A stretch of DNA of 64,000 bases from Oxyruncus cristatus (Eukaryota > Chordata > Aves > Passeriformes > Cotingidae), in NCBI GenBank assembly GCA_013399855.1, contig VXAY01006688.1, positions 682,001 to 746,000 of the forward strand, written 5' to 3'. The translations under genes were made by a program, and so were the position numbers. Positions 1 to 31,140 of this stretch are shown here, piece by piece; position 1 is the first letter of the stretch; each line of letters begins with the position of its first letter. The notes under the pieces were generated by a model that searched no databases, had not been told where the DNA came from, and saw only the letters and a program-made list of their open reading frames with translations.

Positions 1-681
1 AGACCATCTCTTTTTTGTATTAAAAACATAAAATTGAGGGTGTGTCTTTTTGAGGAAGGAAGTGGAGTGTATGTTGGGTAGCTATTGCCCATCCAGGTTC
101 CTGATGGGGTACTTTGGTACCTGCTTGTGCAGTGAGATGCCTTCTGCAAACGTACTGTTTTTGTAATGGTGCAAGGTGGATCACATGGTCTTTTTGGAGG
201 AGGGAAGAATCCGAAGGCAGGATCTTCCCTGGAAACTTCCCAGGAAACTATACCTGGCTGTGAAAAACTCCTTTTCTGTGGGTATCCCTTAGGGTTGGTG
301 TCAGTGGGGTGGAGGCTGCCTTCCCTCAGGAGGCACCAGGGGCAGCTCTTCACTGCAGGAAAGCACCCATCCCCTTGCAAAGCTGGTTAATTCAGATTGC
401 AGATGCCTTGTTGCATTTTGGACAGTGTGAGAGATGAACTGCCTGGATATGTCAGCTGTGACTGGCAGAGGCTTTTCCCCCAGTTTCTGTAAATCTGAAC
501 GACACAGCTTCATGGAAGAGGTCAAAGGCTTCATCTTTTATGTATGTGTCAGCCTCCATTTTAATGTCCTCCTTCAGAGAGTCTATTTATACTGCTCTGC
601 TGGCATGCATCTTATTTTCTTGGTTGGCCTACAATTTTATATACATATATTTATACTTAAAGTATTTCCTGTTTTTTGCAG
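1..681 (+). other. AMOTL1: AMOTL1 intron (3' end) at window edge
   Basis: This is intronic sequence ending in a T-rich tract and an AG acceptor at 680-681. No coiled-coil exon of the angiomotin family can be read in any frame here. The open frames present have no family resemblance and are treated as chance. Confidence 0.8.
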
Positions 682-21345
<20,664 letters not shown>

Positions 21346-23779
21346 GCAGAGGACAGCGCCTCTGGGGTTTTGTATGTGTACAGCAAGGTCCAAGATGGTC
21401 CTCAGTGTGCCAGCCTTGAAAATTAACCCTTACAGTTTGAAGGAAGAGAAAGTTTGTGCCCAAAATGAAGCTTGAGTCTGTTTTGTGTAGACTTTGGACC
21501 AGGCAAGAAGTAAAGAGCGACGAAGAGGAGCGATGAAATGAATGTCTGGGATTTTCTCAACAGAGAGGAGCGTTGAAAATGGAAGATACTGTGAGAAGGG
21601 GATCATTGAGGGAAAAAACTGGGCTTTCTGGCATAAAGAGAAGGTAGTGAAGTTACAGACTGGTTGCACACTGCTGCTCTGTTTTCCTGCCTCTGCATCC
21701 AGGACAGGGAGTGAAATCCTGTCTCCTTTGAGGCCAGAGGGAGTTTCTGAGTAACCCAGGAAAAACTTGCATCTTCCTCAGTATCAATGCATTTCTCAAA
21801 AGTTTTAAAGTCTCAAAAATTTCACTGCTTAGTTTTTGTGAATTATTGGTCTGTAGGGTGTACACAGCAGGTTCTTGTAAGTATTTGTTTGAAGTGGCAT
21901 GGTGTGGTTTTCCTGGGCAGGCAAATCAGGTGCCTCTTTCCTGGCTGGACAAGTGTTGCTCTTGTAGCTGGATTTACAGTGCAAATATTCGTGTCTTGCA
22001 ACCTCAGAGCTTGCTGAGACTTCTTTTTTTGGTAGGAGCAGTTGTTGGCTGGAATTCTCATGGAGGATAAATGTAGGGGGAGGAGGGGGACTCTGCTGAA
22101 GCAATCCCTGTTGTAACCGTAGGAATGTTTCAGGAGGGAAAGTTAGGGGAGGATTCCAACAGCTCCCTGAAGGGCTGTGCACTACAGATTTCCTTCAGAG
22201 GGGGGCTGCATGGATGTGTTTTCAGAGGTGTTAAGCTGGGTTTGTGTGTGAGATCAGAAGATGCCTCTTAATGTGCGCTGGTTCATAGTATTAGAAGAAT
22301 CAGTGTGCTTGTGGTAAGAACAAGGTTTTTCCTTATTTTCAGTGCCTACAGCCAAACCCCACTTTCCTTGAGCATGCAAACCTGCTGTTCAAGCTGATGT
22401 GGGACTGGGCATTAAGGGGTGTAGAATCAGGGCGGGAAGGCTTTAACTGCAAAGCAGTACATGAGCATCATGTATTTTCTGTGCTGAGCTGTGATTTCTT
22501 TTCACCTTATTTTACCCAGGATGGAACATTTCTTATTTTCAGCTTTGTCTCTGAATTTAGTAACAGCTGGTGACTGACTGTAAGGCAGCCAACTCACCAG
22601 CTCTGTTAATTGTGGCATACCATTCACTTTGTGCACTGCACGTGCTGATAGGGAAATTTTCCCCTGTGAGGTATTTTTTTGTTGGGTTTGCAGTTCCTGA
22701 ACCTTGTGGTGCAGGATGTAATGACTTTAAGAAGAACTTGGCTTTGGGAAAAAGGGTGATGGGGTTTAACATGAAGCTGCCTATAGTGGGAGAGTGATGG
22801 GTGCTAGAAGTAATCGTGTGCTCAGGGCTGGCTCAAGGTCATCCCTTCCTGTAGGTATTGAATCAGAGCCCTTGACCATGAGAACACCAGGCATTTTAAA
22901 CTCTGCTTTCGCTGAAAACTGAAGTCCTTGTGAACTCAAAGCCTTCACAGGCAAGAGCCTTGTGGTCAATACTGCCTGGCTGATACCTTCCTTTTTTAAA
23001 TTAAAAACCTGCTATGTTAAAGCTATGCACTTATTTTTGTGTGTACATAGAATTAGACATATGTTGTTGTCACCCTCTTTCTGATTTTTGCACTTGTTAA
23101 ACGCAGTAGTGGTAGGTAGGTTGTGTGGGCAAGCGAACTGTGTGTTTTAAGTATTAGCTTTGTATTGTGAAACCAAATGTGTAAAACCCTTGGAAGATGT
23201 TATTCAGCTTAATATATGCCTTATAAGATAATTTTATTTTTTTCCCTAAAGTTAATTTAAGCATTGTAATTGTTTGCATCAAAGCCAGGCCTGCACATGA
23301 CATCACTGCTGACCCACCTCCGTGGCCCTTCCTCAAGTGTCTGTGGTAGGACTGGGGTGGGAGGAACACAAAGCAAGGGAATACAAGTAAAGTGTTGGTG
23401 AATATTTCATATCAGCATTTTTTATCCAAGAAATAAGGATACCCAGGTGCTTGTAAGTCCCTAAGCATTTTATTGCCACCTGTATTATTTTTTGATGAAA
23501 CTGTTCAATAAGTTGTGTGCAAGTGGACAGGGAGGCATCCAGCAGAAACACTGTTGGATCAGGATGCATGATAAGGCTTCCGGTTGCGTTTGGTAGTGGT
23601 TCTGCTCAGCTTCTCCAAGTCAGCTAGAATACAGCATTCCTCCTTCTCCTTGTGGAGACCACAATACCTCCAGTTTCCAAAGCTGTGTTTACAATTGATG
23701 CTGCCCCAGATTCATGGTCACGTATAGGAAACTATTAGATACTATGGTGTAGGCAACTCTTGTTGTAGGCAACAGCTCA

Positions 23780-23785
23780 AATAAA
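23780..23785 (+). promoter_or_regulatory. Candidate proximal poly(A) signal of AMOTL1
   Basis: AATAAA lies 2.4 kb after the AMOTL1 stop codon. A moderately T/G-rich stretch follows. Whether it is used cannot be told from sequence. Confidence 0.3.
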
Positions 23786-24237
23786 CTCAAAGGTTTATTC
23801 TCCTCGATTGTGTTGAACTCAAGAGATGTCAGTTTTCCTGGAGGGAAGGTCTGGAGGACCAGCAGGTTGCCCCCCAGCCTGAGCACTAGCAAGACTTGTG
23901 TGGAGTACTACTGCCATAGATCAGCCCCTCTCAGCAGAGCGGCACAACTCCGTGTGTGCTGGTTTTCCCAGCTCTTTGAAGTGTTTTGTGTTTTTGGGAA
24001 ACTGTGCTGTAGCCATTCCAGGTGACGTTGGTAACTAGTTGTAAAATACTGTCATTTTTTATTGTTGTTGGTTGTATAGAGAAGTTTGTGTACAGTGTTG
24101 TACAGCTGGAGGGTTATTTGTACATAGGGGGGGAAATGAAGAACGTTATGTGTCACCCCCAGCAAATGTTGATATTGTTGGTCAGCCAAAGATTTCTTAT
24201 TCTTTGCTGTTTAAACTTGTGCCTTACTATTGTATAT

Positions 24238-24243
24238 AATAAA
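24238..24243 (+). promoter_or_regulatory. Candidate main poly(A) signal of AMOTL1
   Basis: AATAAA sits in a TGTATATAATAAATGTATAA context, with UGUA-like elements upstream (TGTACA, TTGTATA) and a T-rich then TGTGAATAT downstream element. This is the best-formed signal after the AMOTL1 stop. Confidence 0.6.
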
Positions 24244-24769
24244 TGTATAAACATGTTTATTTTCTCACTTTTCCAGTGTGAATATATTCAGACCACCAGA
24301 AGAAAGGACTTTTGAAACAATTCTGTAAGCTTTGCACACAATGTGCTAAGCCTACGCAAGGATGCCGCGGGGACTTTAAGGTTGCAACTACTGTTTTTCA
24401 CCATTGTTAATGAAAGGCCCAACAGCAAATGCCACCAGTGGGTGTATGTGGGCATGAAATTAGTGGGTCTCCAAAGCGGAAGATCTAACTGGGAGCTTGG
24501 CCAAGCAAGAAAAGCAGGATTTTAGTGAGATTATCTTCACCTGAAGGAAATGAGGGTGGAAACTTACTGAGGCAGTCTGGTGAAGATCCGAATATGCTTT
24601 AGCTCTACATTCCTGCTAAGCATAGAACTCCCACTGATTTTTTTAGTTTGTTCTTGAGGGTCTGGGGCTTCTTTTTTTTGACAGATGCTGGTCAGTGTGA
24701 GTGAGGTACCTGAACACCTTGTAGATCTAGATATTTTTGAATTACATAACTATAACGTCTTCAGTAGGG

Positions 24770-24775
24770 AATAAA
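24770..24775 (+). promoter_or_regulatory. Candidate distal poly(A) signal of AMOTL1
   Basis: AATAAA is followed about 20 bases later by a GTTGTTGTGTGGG stretch, a good GU-rich downstream element. It could serve a longer AMOTL1 3' UTR. Confidence 0.4.
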
Positions 24776-27700
24776 GATCAGATCTCATTTGAAGTTGTTG
24801 TGTGGGCAAGGGAAATGCTCCAGCCTGGTGGAAATATTGTTCATATGTTTGTTTATGCAACTGAAATAAATGGGGGGAGGGGTGAAAAAGTTACCCAAGT
24901 GTCTGGCTTTGAGTAAGGGAGATTTGCTCAGCAGGCTCTCACATGCACTTGAAAGTATCTATTAGAAAATTCCTGAATCAGGTCCCGGGGAGCTGCAGGC
25001 ATGAAAGGCATGAATGCCACTAAGGGCATCTCTCTCGTATGAGTTCTCCTCTGCCTGTCTCAGCCTCCTCTCCCCAAATCCTTGCACATGTTGTCAGCAA
25101 AGCTCCAGGGGGGTTGCAGAAACTTGAGTGGCGGTTTTGCTTCACCCACATCACAGCACCTCATATTCCCCATGTGAGCACTGATCAGCCTGACCCATCT
25201 GATCACTCCATCTTCAAGACAGGGTATCAGGAAGTATTTGTCATGCCCTGGCTCTTTACCAACAAGAACAAAAATTTGGTGATTGTTGAGATTTGACAGT
25301 CAAATTTGGGGCTTATCTTGTTTTTGTGAAGGTCATGGGAGAAAAGAAACTAACAGGGCAAACCAACACTAGGGTGGGAAAAGTCTCATGGCCATCTGCT
25401 TTCAAGTATGACAAAGAGGGGTCTTATTCCATTTTTGGGTTGTGTCTTCACCACAGATGCTCCAGCCAAAAATAGAGACAATGTCACTGTAACACGGGCT
25501 GCAGGTTAAGTACGTTTTGCATAATAACCTCAGGCATAAACATGCAAAGAAGCAAATTCCAGAGTGAGTTTGTTTAAACATTAAAACCACAATCCCAAAA
25601 GTAAGTAACAGACAGGGATCTCCTTACTTGCCACATATAGGGAGAGAGCTCAAAAGAGCCAAAAACTTTAACAAAATTGCCATTTAGAAGCATTCAAAAA
25701 TCGAGCCCCATCCAAAATGATGAGACTGTTCCGGTATTCACTTGGATTCAGTGCACTGTGCAGCTGTGATGTCTCTTCTGCGCTGGTTTTTTACCATGTT
25801 CAGGAGTTTCTCCTCTTAAGTTTTAGAGGCGCAAACGTACAAACAGCAGTGAGGTGCATTCTTGGGGAAAAGATTCCTCATGTCACTAAATGCCTCTTGG
25901 GGTAGGATTTAGGGTATGCTGCAGTGAAACATGCACAAGTGCAGACATCAGCCTTCACCAGGAAGGATGCTGCCAGGTGTCTGCTTGTCATCAGAATCCC
26001 TAACCACCGGTCTAGATGCAACCCAACAAACCAGGCTGGGCCTGAGCACCCTGTTGTGTTCCTTGACCACCCTTAGTTAGGTTTTTGGATCCTCTGTGAT
26101 GGATGAGCTGCTCACCCAGAAGGAGGGTAGCATGGGCGTGGGAGAGCCGCAGTGGATCGGTGGTACCTGGTGGGGTTGGTGCTAGGCTGCCCCTCCCGAC
26201 CATCAGCCTGCAATGATGGGGGCTTGGGAGGCCAACTGCACGTGAACCCCAAAACCCTCTTCTTACAGATCTGTAGCTCTTACTATACAAAGATCATGGA
26301 AATTTGAGAAACACTCCTCCTGTTCCCCGTAGTGCAAGAGAGTTGTTCAAACAGCAGCCTGGGGGGAAAGCAAAGTGCAGGGAAGTGCCTGAGGCCAGTG
26401 CCAAGCCACTGCTGGCACTGCATCAACATGCTGGTCATGGGCCCACCCCTTGAATGCTAATACTAAAACTGGTGATTGCAGTGGCCTCACAAGCCTGAAA
26501 GGTAGTAACTCCCTCTCTGCTGACCACAGCAAATGGGTAAAACAGGGCACAATGTGTGAAGTGCGATACCACCTGAGAGACGGGTAAAACACAAGCAGCT
26601 GCCATCACCCCGCTGTGATTAATGTTCATCCAGACCTTAAGCTGCGTTTTCGCAGCCTTGTAAAACCACCCTCCAGTGCCCAGAATTCCTGAGCTATAAA
26701 AGGCCCAGGAATTCATTGACTCAAGGTATGAAGACCACAAGCTATTTTCTTTCATACCAACCACTTTGGCTTTAGATGAATAAAATATCAGTGCACATAT
26801 TTTCCAGAGTAACCCTGCGTGGCCCTGCCGTAGCCCAGACCTCAGTCCTATTCCAGTGACCTCCACTTTGACACAAAGCAGGGCAGTAATAAGAGATGAG
26901 ACCCAGGTCCATGTTGCCCCCCCCCCTGTCTTGTGAGGGGCTGAGGACCTGTGGCAAAGCTCAGTGCTGGATGGGGACTTGTTTTCCCAGATACCACGTG
27001 ATGAGGCAGTGGAGCTCTCAGGGGGTCATACCCATAGCTGACCAGTGGCTTTCCCAACTGCTTGATGGAGTCTGACTCCCCATTTATAGCTCCCCCAGTT
27101 CCTGCATGCCCTGGGAGTGCCCTCGGGCCCCTGCAGAAGCAGGGTGGGCAGCCAGTGACCCTCCAGGCATGCAAAGCTTCCTGCAGGACAGCTGGGCTCA
27201 GAATGAGGACGAGAGACTGTGATAGCATCTGACATCCGTCCAGCAGTCCCTGGTTTGGGACTTGATTAACCCAAGTAGGAAAACCTGCTGGGAGGAAGCT
27301 CCAGGAGGGAGAAAGGTGTCCTAATGTGTGAGAAGAGGAAGGTCCTCTCCCTTGGCAGGTTACTGAGAGCATTTTTAAGACAATCCTTTCTGGTAGGCTT
27401 GCTCTTAAAATCACACTGCAATTTGGTGCGCAAAAAACTTGCTGCTTGTGTGAATTCCACCTGAATTTATAGCAAACCCAGAAATGACCAGGCCAAGTAC
27501 CTAATCCAGTGGCTTTCTGCACTTACTGGAGGATTGGTGGCCACTATGTCTTTGCTGTGATGCTAAATCCCAAGCCCATCAAAGGTGGGACCTGGTAACC
27601 TCATGGAGCACCCAAATAAGTTGTCCCAGGACTGTTGAAGGAGCAGAATCAGTCCATCATCCAGGTTCAGACATGGGGAAGCCATTCCCTTCTTTGCTGC

Positions 27701-27984
27701 TGGTTGAAGCAGGATGCAGGGATGGGGCAGCCTGTGGGTCCAGCGGCCTCTCACAGGGGCTGGAGAGGGGTCTGTTTATAGGGCATGCTCACCACAACCC
27801 CACAGGGAACCTATGTTATGTGAGTTTGGCCCAAATCAGGTTTGGGACTGGAGCAAGTTAGAGAACTGAAGCACCACCTGCACAAACCCATGTCTGGCAC
27901 GGGCATGATGCCAGGAGCAGCAGTAACCTGTCTGCTTCCTCGGTGAGGGAGAGTGGGTGAGCAGAGCGGGCTGTCACCATCCGT

Positions 27985-28118
27985 GCTCCTCCACAGCGAC
28001 ACATCATCATCCGTGCCTTGCTCCTCTGCAGGGAAACACCCTCAGCCACCCCTCTTTTCTTGCAGGGATACGTCCTTAACTGTGCCTTGTTTCCCTGCAG
28101 GAATACATTCCCACCCCT
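27985..28118. repeat. Four-copy minisatellite, about 34 bp period
   Basis: Four diverged units run TTGCTCCTCTGCAGGGAAAC, then TCTTTTCTTGCAGGGATAC, then TTGTTTCCCTGCAGGAATAC, preceded by a weaker copy (GCTCCTCCACAGCGACAC). The spacers share CCGTGCC or CCACCCC. Each unit is a pyrimidine tract followed by CAG. Confidence 0.7.
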
Positions 28119-28155
28119 CGCCCTGATCACCCATGCTGCAGAGCTGGCAGGCTCC

Positions 28156-28475
28156 TCATAGAATTATAGAGTGGTTTGGTTGGAAGAAGCCTTAAAAATC
28201 ATCTAGTTCCAACCACCCTGCCATGAGCAGGGACACCTTCCACTAGACCAAGTTGCTCAAAGTCCCGTCCAATCTGGCCTTGAACACTGCCAGGAATGGG
28301 GCATCCACAACGTCTCTGGGCAACCTGTTCCAGTGGCTCAACACCCTCACAGTAAAGGATTTCTTCCTTATACCCAACCTAAACCCACCCTCTTCCAGTT
28401 TAAAGCCACTCCCCCTTGCCCTATCACTAAACACACTTGTAAGAAGTCCCTCTCTGGCTTTCTTGTAGCATCCCT
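28156..28475 (-). mobile_element. CR1 LINE 3' fragment, about 320 bp
   Basis: The plus strand opens with the reverse complement of a CR1 tail (TCATAGAATTATAGAGTGG) and continues through GGAACAGGTT-complement and GGACACCTTCCACTAGACC wording of the CR1 3' region. The element is therefore in minus orientation. The 63-residue minus frame inside (28243-28434) is CR1-derived, not a host gene. Confidence 0.92.
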
Positions 28476-29434
28476 CTTCTAGCTCTTGCTTTCATCTTCA
28501 CAGCATGCATCCCACCCTGACTTTCTACTGCCTCCCTCTCACCCTTCTGCCTACACCATCTTTTTCCAACTCAACCCTGCCAGAAACAGGCAGGGAAAGC
28601 CCAGGGAAATCAGGTTTTCATGTGCCATCAGTTCCCCATGTTTCATTGTTAAGTTTTAAGATTGAACAGCTGGTAGGAAGGGGATGCCCTTATCTAGGTG
28701 TTTGTACAGTGCCTTGCACAGTCAGGCTGTGTGGCGGCCCCAAATCTTTGTCTCAAGCTGTAAATAATTGTATTTGTTGCTGATTATTATGATTATTATT
28801 ATCTGCACACCAGCTCGGTGCACCTTTGCTTTTAAAATGAAATCATTGCACCAGTTCCCCAAGCCTAAATCTGGTGCACGAGTCAGAGCCCTTTCCCTTA
28901 GGTGTGAAATAATGCCTTACCCCCCTGACAGGGCTTTTTTTAGATGGATGAGCCATGAGTGCCTTATTGTGTTACCCAGGTGGCTGTGTGTGCTGGCTCT
29001 TCTGCCCACAGGGCCCTGAAGCCTCACTTGACCCTGGCTGGGGCTGCACCAGCATCCCCCGTCCCTGTCGCCATCTACCACCAACAGGTCCCCAGTGCCA
29101 TTCTCCAGCGGCCACGTGCCAACTCCTGGGCAAAGTCAAGCTGGCAGCAAGGTTAGGGTGCCTCTGTGCTGGAACAGTGTGGGAGCCACTTACCCTGCTG
29201 CCCTGTCCTGCCTGCTCTTACACGGCACTTAAACTAGGAAGGCTGTGGAATGGGGGTCACGAACATCATGTGTTTGTGCAGCATACAACACAGATGGACT
29301 TTATTCTGAAGGGTGACTCCAGTCTGTAATGACGATGCTAACACCAACAGTGCTATAATAATAGTAACTACAGCAATGGCAACAAGAGAGGAAGAGATGG
29401 AGCAAGAGGAAAAGACTAAGATCAGGAGGAACCC
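28476..29434. other. Intergenic, no recognised gene
   Basis: I see no repeat family or gene signal in this interval. Open frames (up to 124 residues, 28955-29329) have no family features. Confidence 0.6.
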
Positions 29435-29526
29435 GATCTAGTTGATGTCCTCCGTCATTACACGGGGGTTGGACTAGGTGAACTTCAAAGGTCCACTGGA
29501 ACCCAAACCATTATATTATCCTATGG
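29435..29526 (+). mobile_element. CR1 3' tail fragment
   Basis: The order GATCTAGTTGATGTCC, then GGGGTTGGACTAGGTGAAC, then CCCAAACCATTATATTATCC is a mutated CR1 3' end in plus orientation. It abuts the purine-rich tract that follows. Confidence 0.82.
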
Positions 29527-29708
29527 TAAAAATATAAATAAGAATAAGAATTGGAATTGGAACAAGAAAATAAGAAAACAAAAAAGAATAGAAATAGGAA
29601 AAGGCATAATAAAAAATTCAATTAATCATGGGGAAAAAGAAAGTTAGGAAGAAAAGAAGAAGAGGAAGAAAAAGGAGAAAAAGAAATTTTTAAGTGGGAA
29701 AAAAAAAG
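29525..29708. repeat. A-rich/purine-rich low-complexity tract
   Basis: About 180 bases are overwhelmingly A and G on the plus strand, built from AATAAG, GAAAA and AAGAAG blocks. It follows directly on a CR1 tail. It could be an expanded, decayed CR1 tail or an independent simple repeat. Confidence 0.8.
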
Positions 29709-30237
29709 GCTTGAGTGTGAAGAATTTGATTATACACTGAACTACACATTCATGCTAGAGGAAAATTGTCTCTTGACAGTGGCCAGGCCAGTTCAAATAT
29801 AGGCCTCTCCAGGTAAAAAGCTCCATCTAAGCACAGGTCTTTGAGTTTTCGTGGAGGAAATGGAATTGTGTGCTCGTGGGAACAGGGCTGCACTTGAAAA
29901 CTCTTTATTACATAGCCTCTGGGTTTGAAAGTCCTCCTTATATCACCATCCAGTTGAACTCTTCAGACTCAAAACAGCTATCACAGACCAGGTTCATTTC
30001 AGTTTTAGAGAGGAATTTCATACACCTCTCAAGAGCAAACATTTCCCAGCACTTGACAGCCTTCACCCAGTACATGTCGGCTTTCTCCTTGGATCTTTCA
30101 CCAGTGGCAAGATTTTTCCCATGTGAAAAATGTGCTTGAAGTCCTAAGTAAAGGAGACTTTTTTTTAAACGCAGGAACTCACACCCAGCTCACTGGAGAG
30201 AGAAACGCTGTTTTGAGGCCTTCTTCAGGAGCAGCTC
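29709..30237. other. Intergenic, no recognised gene
   Basis: I see no gene or repeat family between the purine tract and the next CR1 element. Confidence 0.6.
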
Positions 30238-31140
30238 CAGAGTTGAATAACACCAAGTTGGGTGGCAGTGTTGATCTGCTGGAGGGGAGGAAGGCTCTGC
30301 AGAGGATCTGGACGGGCTGGCAGGCTGGGCCAGGGCCAGTTTATGAGGTTCAACAAGGCCAAGGGCCAGGTTGTGCACCTGGGTCACAACAAACCCAGGC
30401 AGTGCTACAGGCTGGGGAAAGAGTGGCTGGAAGCTGCCTGATGGAAAAGAACCTGGGGTGCTGGTCCACGGTGGTTGAACATGAGCCAGCAGTGTGCCCA
30501 AGGCCAATGGCATCCTGGCCTGTATCAGCAATAGTGTGGCCAGCAGGACCAGGGCAGTGATTGTCCCCCTGTACTCGGCACTGGTGAGGCTGCACCTCGA
30601 ATCCTGTGTTCAGTTTTGGGCCCCTCACTGTAAGAAAGACCTTGAGGTGCTTTAGCATATCCAGAGAAAGGCAACGGAGCTGGGGAAGGGTCTGGAGCAC
30701 AAGGAGCAGCAAAGGGAGCTGGGAGGGTTTGGCCTGGAGAAAAGGAAGCTTATCACTCTCTACAACATCCTGAAAGAAGGGTGTAGACAGGTGGGTGTCA
30801 GTCTCTTCTCCCAGGTAGCAAATGACAGGATGAGAGGAAATGGACTAAGTTGCACCAGGGAAGGTTTAGATTGGATATTAGGGAAAATATCTTTGCAGAA
30901 AGAAGTCCAGTTCAGAAAGAACAGTTGTAAAACACTGGAACAGGCTTCCTAGGAAGTCACCATCTCTGGAAGTGTTAAAAAAACTCATGGATATGACACT
31001 TGAGGACATATGTTTAATGGTGAGTGAACATGGTGGTGATGCTCAGTTGACAGTCAGGCTTGATGATCTTAAAGCTCTTTTCAAACCTATGATCTTTAAG
31101 GTCCTTTGCCAACCCAAACCATTCTTTGATTCTATGATCA
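30238..31140 (+). mobile_element. CR1 LINE 3' portion, about 900 bp, decayed
   Basis: The 5' part translates to [20 protein letters not shown], a CR1 reverse-transcriptase phrase, then frameshifts. The 3' part carries GGTTTGGCCTGGAGAAAAGG and ACTGGAACAGGCTTCCTAGG and ends in CCAACCCAAACCATTCTTTG and ATTCTATGAT. It is the longest CR1 copy here, in plus orientation, with many disabling changes. Confidence 0.93.

Larger units (their letters stand above)
21346..24263 (+). other. AMOTL1: AMOTL1 3' UTR (predicted extent)
   Basis: About 2.9 kb of non-coding sequence follows the stop. It becomes AT-rich towards its end and shows repeated TGTACA/TGTATA elements. The end is placed after the AATAAA at 24238-24243. 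Later AATAAA motifs at 24770-24775 and about 24865 could extend it. No repeat family is recognised within. Confidence 0.55.
24264..28155. other. Intergenic, no recognised gene
   Basis: This is the start of the AMOTL1-CWC15 gap. It contains a possible alternative AMOTL1 3' end (24.77 kb), a 224-residue minus open frame (26848-27522) of doubtful meaning, a C homopolymer near 26920 and a small minisatellite (27985-28118). No family-level protein match is apparent to me. Confidence 0.6.

Noticed and set aside
30123..30712. Open frames of 113-145 residues
   Set aside because: They lie over a decayed CR1 LINE and its frameshifted reverse-transcriptase remnant, not a host gene.
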